Shown: in pieces, positions 50,356 through 59,989 of the stretch
How the letters are laid out: every line of letters begins with the position of its first letter
How positions within the stretch are numbered: the stretch's first letter is position 1
Source: an uncultured Christensenellaceae bacterium
GTDB lineage: Bacteria; Bacillota; Clostridia; Christensenellales; Borkfalkiaceae
Direction: 5' to 3'
Assembly (NCBI GenBank): GCA_910586825.1
Contig: CAJUJF010000006.1
Coordinates: 1-64,000 of the forward strand
DNA: 64,000 bases
Notes under the pieces: model-generated
Databases searched by the model: none
What the model saw: the letters and a program-made list of their open reading frames with translations, nothing else
What the model was told of the DNA's origin: nothing
Program-made: the position numbers and the translations under genes

Positions 50356-51951
50356 TTGGAAGCTATCAAAAAGGAGATCGAGACGGGCGCGTGCGCGCTC
50401 GGCATCGAATTCGGCTCTACGCGGATCAAAGCGGTGCTTGTGGATTCGAAGAACGGCCCGATCGCTTCGGGCAGTCACGAATGGGAAAACCGCTTCGAAA
50501 ACGGTCTTTGGACGTATACGGCCGAGGACGTCGTCCGCGGTTTGCAGGACTGCTATGCGAAGCTGAAAGCGGACGTAAAAGAAAAGTACGGGATTGTGAT
50601 CGGGCGGGTCGGCGCGATCGGTATTTCCGCCATGATGCACGGTTACATGGCGTTTAACGGCAAGGACGAACTCCTCGTGCCGTTTCGTACTTGGCGCAAT
50701 AATTGCGCGCAGGACGCGGCGGAAAAACTGACCGCGCTTTTTTCGTACAATATTCCCGCGCGGTGGTCCGTCGCGCATTTGTATCAGGCGATTCTCAACG
50801 GCGAAAAGCACTTGAAAAAACTCGCTTATCTGACGACGCTCGACGGCTACGTACATAGGCTGCTGACGGGAAAAAAGGTGCTTGGCGTCGGCGGCGCGTC
50901 CGGCATGTTTCCCGTCGATCCTGCAACGAAGGGGTACGATAAAAAACTGCTGGGGATCTTTAACGGCTTATTGAAAGAACACGGAATGCCGTTTACGGCG
51001 GAAAGCGTCTTTCCCGAAATTCTCGTCGCGGGCGATAACGCGGGTTCGCTTACGCCTGCGGGCGCAAAACTTCTCGACCCCGCAGGGGATCTCGAAAGCG
51101 GCGTTCCGTTTTGTCCGCCCGAAGGCGACGCGGGTACGGGCATGGTCGCCACCAATAGCGTAAAGCGCCGTACGGGGAACGTGTCCGCGGGCACGAGCGT
51201 GTTCGCTATGATCGTGCTGGAAAAAGAGCTTTCGAAGGCGTATCCGGAAATCGATCTCGTCACCACGCCCGCGGGCGATCTCGTGGGCATGGTGCATTGC
51301 AATAACTGTACTTCCGATCTGAACGGGTGGGTCAATCTGTTCGGAGAATTTGCGGAACTCGTCGGCGTTCAGATCCCGAAGTGGAAGCTGTACGACGAAC
51401 TGTATTTTGCCGCCGAGAGGGGGGACAAGGACTGCGGCGGGCTGCTCGCCTACAATTACGTATCGAACGAAAACATCACGCAGGTCTCTGCGGGAAGACC
51501 GCTCTTCGCGCGCACTTCAGAGGGGAAGTTCAACCTTGCGAACACCATGCGCGCGCATCTCTATTCCGCATTCGGCGCCCTGAAAGTCGGGTGCGACATC
51601 ATGCTCAAACAGGAAGGCGTCGGGCTGGACAGCATCACGGGGCACGGCGGCATTTTCAAAACCGAACGCGTCGGTCAGAGCTTTCTCGCCGCGGCGCTCG
51701 GCGTGCCCGTCACCGTGATGAAGACGGCGGGCGAGGGCGGTGCTTGGGGCATGGCGATCCTGGCCAACTACATGATCCGCAAGGACAAAGACGAAAGCCT
51801 CGAAGCCTATTTGCAAGACAAGGTATTCCGCGGACAGGAGGGCGTGACGCTTGCGCCCGATCCTGCGGACGTGAAAGGGTTCGAAGAATTTGCGGCGCGC
51901 TACGTAAAGGCATTGCCAGTCGTGCGCGAAGCGGTAAAGTGCATGGAATAG
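50356..51951 (+). CDS. FGGY-family sugar kinase, probably L-ribulokinase
   Basis: A 531-residue kinase. The N-terminal ATPase loop ALGIEFGSTRIKAVLVD, the MMHGYMAF sugar-contact region, TGNVSAGTSVFAMI and the C-terminal GHGGIFKTERVGQ and GEGGAWGMAI are FGGY features. By operon context (4-epimerase and L-arabinose isomerase follow) it should phosphorylate L-ribulose, although the sequence is closer to xylulokinase-like members than to classical AraB. The start is TTG 50356, six bases after a strong AAGGGGGG. Confidence 0.85.
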   Translation: MEAIKKEIETGACALGIEFGSTRIKAVLVDSKNGPIASGSHEWENRFENGLWTYTAEDVVRGLQDCYAKLKADVKEKYGIVIGRVGAIGISAMMHGYMAFNGKDELLVPFRTWRNNCAQDAAEKLTALFSYNIPARWSVAHLYQAILNGEKHLKKLAYLTTLDGYVHRLLTGKKVLGVGGASGMFPVDPATKGYDKKLLGIFNGLLKEHGMPFTAESVFPEILVAGDNAGSLTPAGAKLLDPAGDLESGVPFCPPEGDAGTGMVATNSVKRRTGNVSAGTSVFAMIVLEKELSKAYPEIDLVTTPAGDLVGMVHCNNCTSDLNGWVNLFGEFAELVGVQIPKWKLYDELYFAAERGDKDCGGLLAYNYVSNENITQVSAGRPLFARTSEGKFNLANTMRAHLYSAFGALKVGCDIMLKQEGVGLDSITGHGGIFKTERVGQSFLAAALGVPVTVMKTAGEGGAWGMAILANYMIRKDKDESLEAYLQDKVFRGQEGVTLAPDPADVKGFEEFAARYVKALPVVREAVKCME

Positions 51952-51962
51952 CGGGGGGAAAT

Positions 51963-52661
51963 ATGCTTGAATCGTTAAAAGAAAAGGTATGGAAGGCGAA
52001 TCTCGATCTTGTAAAGAACAAGCTGGTTTTGTTCACGTGGGGCAACGTTTCCGAGATCGACCGCGCGAGCGGGCTTGTCGTGATCAAGCCGTCCGGCGTG
52101 GAGTACGACGGCATGAAGCCGGCCGACATGGTCGTCGTCGATTTGAACGGAAAGGTGGTGGAAGGGGATCTGCGTCCCTCTTCGGACACGCCCACGCACT
52201 TGGAATTTTATAAGGCGTTTCCCGAAATCGGTGGCGTCACGCACACCCATTCGACGTTCGCGACCGCTTGGGCGCAGGCGGGGCGCGCCATTCCGTTTTA
52301 CGGGACGACGCACGCCGACTATTTCTACGGGGATATCCCTTGCGCCCGCGCGTTGACGCAAGCGGAGATCGAGGGCGAATACGAGAAGAACACGGGGCTT
52401 GCGATCGTCGAAACGTTCCGTAAAGGCAATTTGAAACCGCTTGAAGTTCCGGGTGTGCTCATCAAGAGCCACGGCGTGTTCGCGTTCGGGAAAGACGCGG
52501 ACAATTCCGTGTACAACGCGACGGTCATCGAAGAGGTCGCGAAAATGGCGGCGGTGACGGAGGCGGTCAACCCGCAGGTCAAACGCGCCGATCTGTTCAT
52601 GATGGAAAAGCACTATCAGCGCAAACACGGTAAGAACGCCTATTACGGGCAGAAAAAGTAA
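51963..52661 (+). CDS. araD: L-ribulose-5-phosphate 4-epimerase
   Basis: A 232-residue class II aldolase-fold zinc enzyme converting L-ribulose 5-phosphate to D-xylulose 5-phosphate. TWGNVSEIDR, VIKPSGVEYD, SSDTPTHLEFYKAF and the zinc histidines in THTHSTFAT, plus HGVFAFG, are all present. GGGGGGAAA precedes ATG 51963, 11 bases after the kinase. Confidence 0.95.
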   Translation: MLESLKEKVWKANLDLVKNKLVLFTWGNVSEIDRASGLVVIKPSGVEYDGMKPADMVVVDLNGKVVEGDLRPSSDTPTHLEFYKAFPEIGGVTHTHSTFATAWAQAGRAIPFYGTTHADYFYGDIPCARALTQAEIEGEYEKNTGLAIVETFRKGNLKPLEVPGVLIKSHGVFAFGKDADNSVYNATVIEEVAKMAAVTEAVNPQVKRADLFMMEKHYQRKHGKNAYYGQKK

Positions 52662-52685
52662 AAATAAATCCGGGGGATTTTAAAA

Positions 52686-54146
52686 ATGAAAGAGAAGGTT
52701 GTTTATTGGCTCACGGGGTCCCAGACCCTTTACGGCGACGACGTGTTGGCGCACGTCGCACAGCATTCGCAGGAAATGGCGGACTACGTAAACGGACACG
52801 TGCCGGTTACCGTAAAATATCTCACCACCTGCAAGAGTTCGGACGAAGTGATCGCGGCGGTCAAAAAGGTGAACGCGGACGACGACTGTATCGGGATTAT
52901 CACTTGGTGCCATACGTTTTCTCCCGCCAAGATGTGGATCAAGGGGCTGAAAATGCTCCAAAAACCCATGTGTCATTTCGCCACGCAGTATAACGAGAAA
53001 TTGCCGTACGACACGATCGACATGGATTTCATGAACGAGAATCAGGCGGCGCACGGCGATCGGGAATTCGGCTATATCGTATCCCGTCTGCGGATGGACA
53101 ACAAGGTGATCGTCGGATATTATAAAGATAAAACCGCGCTCGAAGAGCTTGCGTCCTGGTGCCGCGTCGCGGCGGGATACGCGTTTTCCAGAACGGTGAA
53201 AGTGTGCCGTTTCTCGGATAACATGCGGGACGTCGCGGTTACCGAGGGGGATAAGATCGACGCGCACGTCAACCTTGGCTGGCAGGTGGATTATTATCCG
53301 ATCGGGGATCTTGTCGGGTATATCGAAAAGGTGACGGAAAAAGAAGTCGACGCGCTGATGGCGGAGTACGGCGAAAAGTACACGATGGCGACCAAGCGCA
53401 TAGAGGTGGTCCGCGAACAGGCGAAGTATGAGATCGCGATGGACAAGTTCTGCCGCGATAAGGGCGGATATATCGGCATCGTCGATCATTTCGGTTCTCT
53501 TCACGGGCTGAACCAGCTTCCCGGAATCGCCATTCAGGACTTGCAGAGCAAGGGCTACGGATTCGGCGCGGAGGGGGATTGGAAGATCGCCGCGCTCGGC
53601 GCCGTCATGCAGTACATGGCGGATCAGAAAGGCACGGGACTGATGGAGGACTACACTTACGATTTGAAAGACGGGCTTTGCCTCGGCGCGCACATGCTCG
53701 AAGTTTCGCCGCAGTTTGCGGCGACCAAGCCCGAAATTCAGGTGCATCCGCTCGGCATCGGCGGAAAATCCGATCCCGCTCGTCTCGTGTTCGAGGGCAT
53801 CGAAGCGCCGGAAGCGGTCGCCGTTTCCATGATCGACATGGGCGACAGAATGCGGTTGATCGTGCAGAAGATCGAGCTTGTAAAATATCCGCATAAAATG
53901 CCGAACTTGCCCGTCGGCGGTCTGATGTGGAAGTACCGCCCCAACTTCAAAGACGGCGTTGCGGCTTGGATCTACGCGGGCGGCGCGCACCATACCGTCG
54001 TCTCTTCCGTCGTGACGTTGCAGGAGATGGTCGATCTCGGCAACATGTGGGGAGTGGAAGTCGTCGTGATCGACGAAAAGACGGAAATCAACGAGTTCAA
54101 AAAACAACTGCTCTGGGCGGATCGGATCTGGAAAACGAAAAACTGA
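52686..54146 (+). CDS. araA: L-arabinose isomerase
   Basis: A 486-residue Mn-dependent isomerase of L-arabinose to L-ribulose. It starts WLTGSQTLYGDDVL and contains WCHTFSPAKMWI, HFATQYNEKLPYD, the catalytic region with EGDWKIAALGAV and the metal ligand region HMLEVSP. It is the last gene of the operon; no arabinose transporter or AraR gene is in the window. Confidence 0.97.
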   Translation: MKEKVVYWLTGSQTLYGDDVLAHVAQHSQEMADYVNGHVPVTVKYLTTCKSSDEVIAAVKKVNADDDCIGIITWCHTFSPAKMWIKGLKMLQKPMCHFATQYNEKLPYDTIDMDFMNENQAAHGDREFGYIVSRLRMDNKVIVGYYKDKTALEELASWCRVAAGYAFSRTVKVCRFSDNMRDVAVTEGDKIDAHVNLGWQVDYYPIGDLVGYIEKVTEKEVDALMAEYGEKYTMATKRIEVVREQAKYEIAMDKFCRDKGGYIGIVDHFGSLHGLNQLPGIAIQDLQSKGYGFGAEGDWKIAALGAVMQYMADQKGTGLMEDYTYDLKDGLCLGAHMLEVSPQFAATKPEIQVHPLGIGGKSDPARLVFEGIEAPEAVAVSMIDMGDRMRLIVQKIELVKYPHKMPNLPVGGLMWKYRPNFKDGVAAWIYAGGAHHTVVSSVVTLQEMVDLGNMWGVEVVVIDEKTEINEFKKQLLWADRIWKTKN

Positions 54147-54156
54147 AAGGAAGACG

Positions 54157-54182
54157 GGGCGGCGCGGAAGCGCCGCCCGTTT
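54157..54182 (+). terminator. Terminator-like hairpin after araA
   Basis: GGGCGGCGC (54157-54165), GGAA, GCGCCGCCC (54170-54178), followed by only GTTTC. Confidence 0.6.
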
Positions 54183-54253
54183 CGAAAGTCGGGAAAATCA
54201 CGCCGTCAGCGGTTGCATTTCTCTTTGAAAATCGAAAAAAAGCGCGGCGGCGT

Positions 54254-54282
54254 TTGACATTTTCTTTTGACAATGTTAAGAT
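54254..54282 (+). promoter_or_regulatory. Promoter of the 54315 operon
   Basis: TTGACA (54254-54259), 17-bp spacer, TAAGAT (54277-54282). Confidence 0.7.
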
Positions 54283-54314
54283 AGAACGTAGGGCATGATA
54301 CGGAGGAAAAGCCG

Positions 54315-55526
54315 ATGTCGGTATCGGAAACGTTAAAAAAGCACGGGCAGGAACATTTGCTGCGGTATTATGACGAACTCTCTTCGGAGGAGCAGCGGGA
54401 ACTGTTGCGGCAGATCGGAGAGATCGATTGGGATATTTTGAAATCGCTTACGGAAGACGGCGCGCCGCGCGGGGAAGTCAGCCCGATCGAGGGACTGACG
54501 CTCGCGCAGATCGCCGCGCGGAAAGGGCAATACGAAGAGGTCGGAAAGCGCACTGTGAAAGCGGGGAAGGTCGCCGCCGTATTGCTTGCGGGCGGACAGG
54601 GCACCCGTCTCGGATCTTCCGCGCCCAAGGGCATGTACGATATCGGCGTGACGAGACCACTCTATATTTTCGAACAGCTGATCGAAAATCTGAAATCCAC
54701 CTGCGCCGCATGCGACGCGGAGGTTCCGCTTCTCATCATGACGAACGAAAAGAACGATGCGGAAACGCGCGCCTTTTTTCGGGAACACGCTTATTTCGGG
54801 TATCCCGAACGTCTTATCCGCTTTTTCGTGCAGGCAATGGCGCCGAGCGTTGGCTTCGACGGAAAGATCCTGATGGAGTCGAAAGGGCGGCTCGCGCTTT
54901 CTCCGAACGGGAACGGCGGTTGGTATTCTTCGCTGATCCGCGCGGGGTTGTTGGAAGACGGGTTTTTGAAATCGGTCGAGTGGTTCAACGTGTTTGCGGT
55001 GGATAACGTGTTACAGCGCATTGCCGATCCCGTCTTTGTCGGCGCGACGGTATCGAGCGGAAAAAATTGCGGCGCGAAAGCGGTCCGCAAAACCTGTCCC
55101 GAAGAGCGCGTCGGCGCAATGTGTTTGCAGGACGGGCTTCCGAGCGTAATCGAATATTACGAACTGTCGCCCGAAATGGCGGCGTTGCGCGGCGCGGACG
55201 GCGAACTTGCTTACGGGTTCGGCGTGACGCTCAATTACCTCTTCCGCGCGGATAAATTGCGGGAGATCGCGGCGGAAAAGATCCCCGTCCACGTCGTAAA
55301 AAAGAAGATCGGGTGTCTGAACGAAGCGGGCGTGTTTGTACAGCCGGAGACGGAAAACGGCTATAAGTTCGAAGAGCTTATTCTCGACACCGTGCGCCTG
55401 ATGGGAAGCTGTCTTCCGTACGAAGTTGTGCGGGAAAAGGAATTCGCGCCGATCAAGAACCGTTACGGCGTGGACAGTGTAGACACCGCGCGGAAACTGC
55501 TCGAAGAAAACGGAGTGAAACTGTAA
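54315..55526 (+). CDS. UDPGP-type nucleotidyltransferase, UAP1-like
   Basis: A 403-residue enzyme of the UDP-sugar pyrophosphorylase family that includes eukaryotic UDP-N-acetylglucosamine pyrophosphorylase. The nucleotide motif is LLAGGQGTRLGSSAPKGMYD (about 90-109). Further on are LIMTNEKND, the substrate region GNGGWYSSL and NVFAVDNVLQRIADP. Substrate (UDP-GlcNAc or UDP-glucose) is not certain. CGGAGG precedes the ATG. It starts an operon with the small gene at 55526 (shared base, TAATG). Confidence 0.85.
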   Translation: MSVSETLKKHGQEHLLRYYDELSSEEQRELLRQIGEIDWDILKSLTEDGAPRGEVSPIEGLTLAQIAARKGQYEEVGKRTVKAGKVAAVLLAGGQGTRLGSSAPKGMYDIGVTRPLYIFEQLIENLKSTCAACDAEVPLLIMTNEKNDAETRAFFREHAYFGYPERLIRFFVQAMAPSVGFDGKILMESKGRLALSPNGNGGWYSSLIRAGLLEDGFLKSVEWFNVFAVDNVLQRIADPVFVGATVSSGKNCGAKAVRKTCPEERVGAMCLQDGLPSVIEYYELSPEMAALRGADGELAYGFGVTLNYLFRADKLREIAAEKIPVHVVKKKIGCLNEAGVFVQPETENGYKFEELILDTVRLMGSCLPYEVVREKEFAPIKNRYGVDSVDTARKLLEENGVKL

Positions 55527-55873
55527 TGGACGGGGAAGCGGGAAAAGAAGTCGTATCCTTTTGCGAACAGCTGGTACGGTTGAACGGAACGATGAAAGAG
55601 CTGTTTGCGAGCGGGAACGTTGCGCTCTTTTCGGAAATGAACCGCGCGATCAAAGAGATGTACGCGTTGCAGCACGGCAGCGGTGAAAAAGCGTTTGCCG
55701 CCGTCGAGGCGGAGTGCAGGATCGTCTACGAAAATTTCGATATGCTGATCGCCGTTCTGCGCACGACGGAAAACGGCGTGATCGATAAGGGCGCACAGAA
55801 GGCGCTGAATCATTTTTTGCACAATATCGACGAAGCGGTCGTGAATATCGCGGCGGCGTTCGGGATCATATAA
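55526..55873 (+). CDS. Small helical protein of unknown function
   Basis: A 115-residue all-helical soluble protein, beginning MDGEAGKEVVSFCEQLV and ending NIAAAFGII. No family recognised. It is translationally coupled to the pyrophosphorylase through TAATG and lies 21 bases before the exported MBL-fold gene. Confidence 0.65.
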   Translation: MDGEAGKEVVSFCEQLVRLNGTMKELFASGNVALFSEMNRAIKEMYALQHGSGEKAFAAVEAECRIVYENFDMLIAVLRTTENGVIDKGAQKALNHFLHNIDEAVVNIAAAFGII

Positions 55874-55894
55874 TTTACGGGTACGGGTCGAATC

Positions 55895-57235
55895 ATGGCG
55901 CAGAGAAAAAAGAGCAATCCGACGAAAAAAGCCGTCAACCGTGCGAAGCGGGAAGCGAAGAAGGCGGCGAAGAAGCATCCGAAAGCGGCGATCGCCGTGG
56001 TTTGTATATTGCTTGCGTTAGCGGTTGTCGCGGGGTTGATTTGGTACTTTTTGGTCTATAAAACAGAAAAGCCGGAAGCGCCAGGAACACCGGGCACATC
56101 GGAAACGCCAGATACGCCGGATATGCCAGATACGCCGGATATACCTGTTACGCCGGAAGTACCTGATACACCTGATACGCCCGTCGTCGGGGTCGGGAAT
56201 GCGGCGGAGATCAAATCCGCCGATCTTTCGATCCACTTTATCGCGCCGTCCGTCAAAGCGAGCGGAGATTGTTCTTTGATCAAAGTCGGGGATACGGAAG
56301 TATTGATCGATGCGGGACCGACGCAGTCGAACGCCGCGGCGATCAAAGAATACGTCAACGAATACTGTACCGACGGGATTTTGGAGTATGTGATCGTCAC
56401 GCACGGCGACGCCGACCATATTTCCGGAATGGTCGGTACAAGCGAAAACGGAAAGTACGACGGAATCTTGTATAGCTATGAGATCGGTACTTTGATCCAG
56501 TTTGACAGGACTAACCTCAAAACCGTTACGGACAGCGGAAATCCTACGCTGTACGGACGCTATACGACCGCGGTTTCCTACGCGCAGGCGCAAGGCGCGG
56601 CGGTTTATACGGCGTCGCAGTGTTGGTATGAGAAAGACGGCGCAAAAAAGACGTATTATCTCGACGAGTCAAGTAAGATCTCTCTGAATATTCTGTACAA
56701 CACGTTTTACGAAGAAGATTCAAAAGATGAGAACAACTATTCCGTCTGTATGCTGTTGTCGCAGGAAATCGACGGCGAAGAGAGCAAACATTATCTCTTT
56801 ACGGGGGATCTGGAAGCCGAGGGAGAGGAAGAACTGGTAAAAAACAACGCATTGCCGGAAGTCGAACTCTATAAGGCGGGTCATCACGGGAGTAAAACTT
56901 CTTCCAACGACTGTTTGCTGAAAGTGATCAAGCCGAAGTATGTCGCGGTGTGTTGTTGCGCTGGATACAATCAGTACGGCGCCGCACCCGAGAACGTATT
57001 TCCCACGCAGGCGTTTGTGGATCGCATTTCCAAGTACACGGACAAAATATATGTTACGATCATGTTCGACGAGGCGACCGAAGGCTATCGGGACATGAAC
57101 GGCGACGTCGTGTTCTATTACGGCAAATCGCAGGACGACGAGGTCGCCGCTCTCAAACTCTGGTGTTCGAACAATTCTCTGATTTTAAAAGATACCGAAT
57201 GGTTTCAAAAAAATCGGGTCTGGAACGGGGGATAG
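55895..57235 (+). CDS. Membrane-anchored MBL-fold hydrolase (ComEC C-terminal type)
   Basis: A 446-residue protein: a lysine-rich N-terminus (1-31), one membrane helix (about 32-54), a Pro/Thr/Asp linker (about 59-97) and an extracellular metallo-beta-lactamase domain. Metal motif THGDADH has His170, Asp172, Asp174 and His175; the later AGHHGSKTSSN supplies more ligands. This branch resembles the nuclease-like C-terminal domain of ComEC and may hydrolyse nucleic acid or phosphodiesters outside the cell, which is inference. A single upstream GGGTACGGG gives a weak ribosome binding site. Confidence 0.82.
   Translation: MAQRKKSNPTKKAVNRAKREAKKAAKKHPKAAIAVVCILLALAVVAGLIWYFLVYKTEKPEAPGTPGTSETPDTPDMPDTPDIPVTPEVPDTPDTPVVGVGNAAEIKSADLSIHFIAPSVKASGDCSLIKVGDTEVLIDAGPTQSNAAAIKEYVNEYCTDGILEYVIVTHGDADHISGMVGTSENGKYDGILYSYEIGTLIQFDRTNLKTVTDSGNPTLYGRYTTAVSYAQAQGAAVYTASQCWYEKDGAKKTYYLDESSKISLNILYNTFYEEDSKDENNYSVCMLLSQEIDGEESKHYLFTGDLEAEGEEELVKNNALPEVELYKAGHHGSKTSSNDCLLKVIKPKYVAVCCCAGYNQYGAAPENVFPTQAFVDRISKYTDKIYVTIMFDEATEGYRDMNGDVVFYYGKSQDDEVAALKLWCSNNSLILKDTEWFQKNRVWNGG
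56080..56190 (+). repeat. Imperfect triplet-repeat coding for the TPD linker
   Basis: Imperfect 9-base units around GATACGCCG code for the repeated Thr-Pro-Asp residues in the MBL protein (about residues 62-98). The variation between units suggests expansion and drift of a flexible linker. Not CRISPR. Confidence 0.75.
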
Positions 57236-57236
57236 T

Positions 57237-57854
57237 ATGGCGGAAATTACTTCGATCACGCCGCAGAAAAAGGACAAGACCCGTTGCAATATCGAAGTGG
57301 ACGGCAGGTTCTATTGCGGCATGAAGTTGGAAACGGTGATGGCGAACCGTTTGAAAGTCGGCGCCGCCGTTACGCCCGAATCGCTCGCGGCGATACAACT
57401 TGAAAGCGAAAAGCAGACCGCGCTCGACAAAGCGCTCACGCATATAACCGCGTCAATGAAGACGGAACGGGATATCCGCGATTTTTTAAAGCGGAAGGGC
57501 TATTTGCAGGACGTAAGCGATTACGTCGTGGAAAAAATGAACGGTTACGGATTTCTGGACGACGCGCTCTACGCCAGACAGTACGCCGAAAGCGCGAGCA
57601 AGACGAAGGGCGCGCGGCTCATCGAGGCGGAACTGCGGCGGAAAGGGATTTCGGAAGAGATCGCGGCGGAAGCCGTCGGCGCGTTGCAAAACGGCGGGGA
57701 GAGCGCGAAGCGGGTGCTTGTGAAATATTTGCGCGGCAAGGAAACCGGACGCGACGTATTGCGAAAGGCGTTTTCCTATTTGATTTCGAAAGGGTTTGAT
57801 TACGACACGGCGCGGGAGGCGCTCGGTTCGTTACGGGAAGAAAATGAGGATTGA
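57237..57854 (+). CDS. recX: RecX family regulatory protein
   Basis: A 205-residue RecA modulator. The three-helix repeats typical of RecX are visible: ALTHITASMKTERDIRDFLKRKGY, YGFLDDALYARQYAES and RLIEAELRRKGISEE. An N-terminal extension of about 60 residues precedes the core. It starts one base after the MBL gene stop and overlaps birA by 11 bases. Confidence 0.9.
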   Translation: MAEITSITPQKKDKTRCNIEVDGRFYCGMKLETVMANRLKVGAAVTPESLAAIQLESEKQTALDKALTHITASMKTERDIRDFLKRKGYLQDVSDYVVEKMNGYGFLDDALYARQYAESASKTKGARLIEAELRRKGISEEIAAEAVGALQNGGESAKRVLVKYLRGKETGRDVLRKAFSYLISKGFDYDTAREALGSLREENED

Positions 57855-58530
57855 AATTCTCGACGAAGTTTCGTCTACCAACGAATATATCCGCAGATAT
57901 TTGAAGGACGGAGAAAACGTCGTCGTTTGCGCGCGGCGGCAGACGGGCGGACACGGCACCAAAGGTCGCTCGTTTCTCTCGGAAGCGGGCGGCGTGTACA
58001 TGTCCGCGCTGACTTTTCCCGAAAATCTGCCCGCGGCGGAAGCGTTCCGCGTGATGACTCATGCCGCCGTATCCGTATGCCGCACGGCGGAAGAGTTCGG
58101 CGTTTTTCCGGAAATCAAATGGCCGAACGACGTGTTCTGGCGCGGCGCGAAGCTTGCGGGAATCTCCATTGAAAATTCCTTTTCGGACAAGCGTGTCGTG
58201 TCCAGCCTCGTGGGGATCGGTCTCAATGCGGAAAACGATTTGTCCGCGCTCGGCGGCATTGCGGTTTCGCTTTCCCAGGCGTCCGGAAATCCGGTCTCCG
58301 CAGACGCCGCGCGGGACGCGCTGATTCGGAATTATTGCCGGCAGGACGATTTCAAAGACTATCTCGACCGCGTGCGGTTTCTCGGAAAAACGGTGCGCGT
58401 GATCGAAGGCGATCGGACTTTTACGGCGACCGCGCGCAGGATTCTGGGCGACGGACGGTTGGAAATCGAAGAAGACGGAACGCCGCGTATTTTATCGGCG
58501 GCGGAGATCAGTTTACGGCTGGGAGGTTGA
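57844..58530 (+). CDS. birA: Biotin-protein ligase, no DNA-binding domain
   Basis: A 228-residue enzyme that attaches biotin to carboxylase carrier proteins. It starts directly with EILDEVSSTNEY, has the biotinyl-AMP loop as GGHGTKGRSF (the usual GRGRRGR is degenerate), IKWPNDVFW with the catalytic lysine, and a C-terminal beta-barrel. The usual N-terminal helix-turn-helix is absent, so it is monofunctional and not a repressor. The ATG lies within the recX end. Confidence 0.9.
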   Translation: MRIEILDEVSSTNEYIRRYLKDGENVVVCARRQTGGHGTKGRSFLSEAGGVYMSALTFPENLPAAEAFRVMTHAAVSVCRTAEEFGVFPEIKWPNDVFWRGAKLAGISIENSFSDKRVVSSLVGIGLNAENDLSALGGIAVSLSQASGNPVSADAARDALIRNYCRQDDFKDYLDRVRFLGKTVRVIEGDRTFTATARRILGDGRLEIEEDGTPRILSAAEISLRLGG

Positions 58531-58531
58531 T

Positions 58532-59989
58532 ATGAAGTATTCGTATTCGAATGTTCAGATGCGCGCGGCGGACGACCGCGCGATTGCGAGCGGAGTGTCT
58601 ACGCTCACCTTAATGGAGCGCGCGGGGAAAAAACTTGCGCGGAAAGTGCGGGAGACGATGCAGGAGATCGGTTCTCGCGACGCGCTCTTTGTCTGCGGCG
58701 GCGGAAATAACGGCGGCGACGGATTTGTTGCCGCGCGCCTTCTTGCCGAGGCGGGAGAATACGTCGAAGTATTGTGCCTTGCCAAACATTTTTCGCCCGC
58801 GTGCATTACGGTGAAAGCGCGGTATAAAGACGACGTTTTGGGCAGGATTCCCCGCAGGCGGTATGCGCTCATCGTCGATTGCGTGTTCGGCACGGGGCTC
58901 TCCCGTCCGCCGGAGGGCGACGAAAAGATGCTGATCGATTTTATCAACAACAGCGGCGCGTACGTGATTTCCTGCGATTTGCCGAGCGGACTCACCGACG
59001 GCGGGATTGCTTACGAGCCGTGCGTCGTTGCGGACGAGACGCTTACGATCGGGCTGTATAAAAACGCGTTGTTGCTTTCGGACGGCGCCGACGTATCGGG
59101 CAAGATAACGGTCGGGGATATCGGGATCGATCCCGACGAGCGCGGCGCGGAAGTCTGGGAGCTGGACGACGTAAAACAGTATTTCCCCAAAAAGAAATCG
59201 AACTCCCACAAGGGGAGTTACGGCAGCGCGTGTATATTTGCGGGCGGCGCGTTCAGCGGCGCGGCGTTCTTATCCGCAGGGGCGTGCTTGAAATCGGGCG
59301 CGGGCTATACCCGTCTGTATGTGACGGAAGAGCTGTACGCTTCCGCCGTGGGCAAGCTTCCTTCTTGCGTGCTGAACGTGTTCCGCACGATAGACGAGGA
59401 CATTTTGAAGGCGAACAGCATTGCGATCGGCATGGGTATGGGGGTGAGCGAAGAACTGTACAGACTGCTGACGCAGTTATTGCGCCTCTACACGGGTACG
59501 TTGGTCCTCGATGCGGACGCGTTGAACACGCTTGCGGTCTACGGCGCGGACGTTCTGAAAACGAAATCCTGCAACGTCATCATGACGCCGCATCCCAAGG
59601 AGTTTTCGCGTCTGAGCGGCAAGAGCGTGAAGATGATCCTGCGCGATCCCATTCCGTTCGCAACAGAATACGCGCGGCGATACGGCGTGACCTTGCTCTT
59701 GAAGAGCAACCGCTCCGTGATCACCGACGGGATCCGCGTAGCTATCAACGAGACCGGCTCGCCCGTACTTGCAAAGGGCGGAAGCGGCGACGTGATTTCG
59801 GGATTTCTGGCGGGAACGGCGGCGCGTCATATTCCGCCGTACGAAGCGGCCTGCACCGCGGCGTTCGTGCTCGGGCGGGTCGGCGAGCTTGCCGCGAAGC
59901 GAATGGGCGAATACGCGCCCGATCCGACCGATATCATCGAATTGATCCCGCGCGTGTTGATGGAGATTTCCGAGTCCCGTCAGGCGTAA
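58532..59989 (+). CDS. nnr: Bifunctional NAD(P)H-hydrate epimerase and ADP-dependent dehydratase
   Basis: A 485-residue repair enzyme for hydrated NAD(P)H. The N-terminal epimerase domain (about 1-205) has CGGGNNGGDGFVAARLL and VDCVFGTGLSR; the C-terminal kinase-like dehydratase (about 220-485) has GSYGSACIFAGG, MTPHPKEFSRL and KGGSGDVISGFLAG. The start lies two bases after the birA stop. The stop overlaps the end of the convergent gene by 10 bases. Confidence 0.95.
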   Translation: MKYSYSNVQMRAADDRAIASGVSTLTLMERAGKKLARKVRETMQEIGSRDALFVCGGGNNGGDGFVAARLLAEAGEYVEVLCLAKHFSPACITVKARYKDDVLGRIPRRRYALIVDCVFGTGLSRPPEGDEKMLIDFINNSGAYVISCDLPSGLTDGGIAYEPCVVADETLTIGLYKNALLLSDGADVSGKITVGDIGIDPDERGAEVWELDDVKQYFPKKKSNSHKGSYGSACIFAGGAFSGAAFLSAGACLKSGAGYTRLYVTEELYASAVGKLPSCVLNVFRTIDEDILKANSIAIGMGMGVSEELYRLLTQLLRLYTGTLVLDADALNTLAVYGADVLKTKSCNVIMTPHPKEFSRLSGKSVKMILRDPIPFATEYARRYGVTLLLKSNRSVITDGIRVAINETGSPVLAKGGSGDVISGFLAGTAARHIPPYEAACTAAFVLGRVGELAAKRMGEYAPDPTDIIELIPRVLMEISESRQA

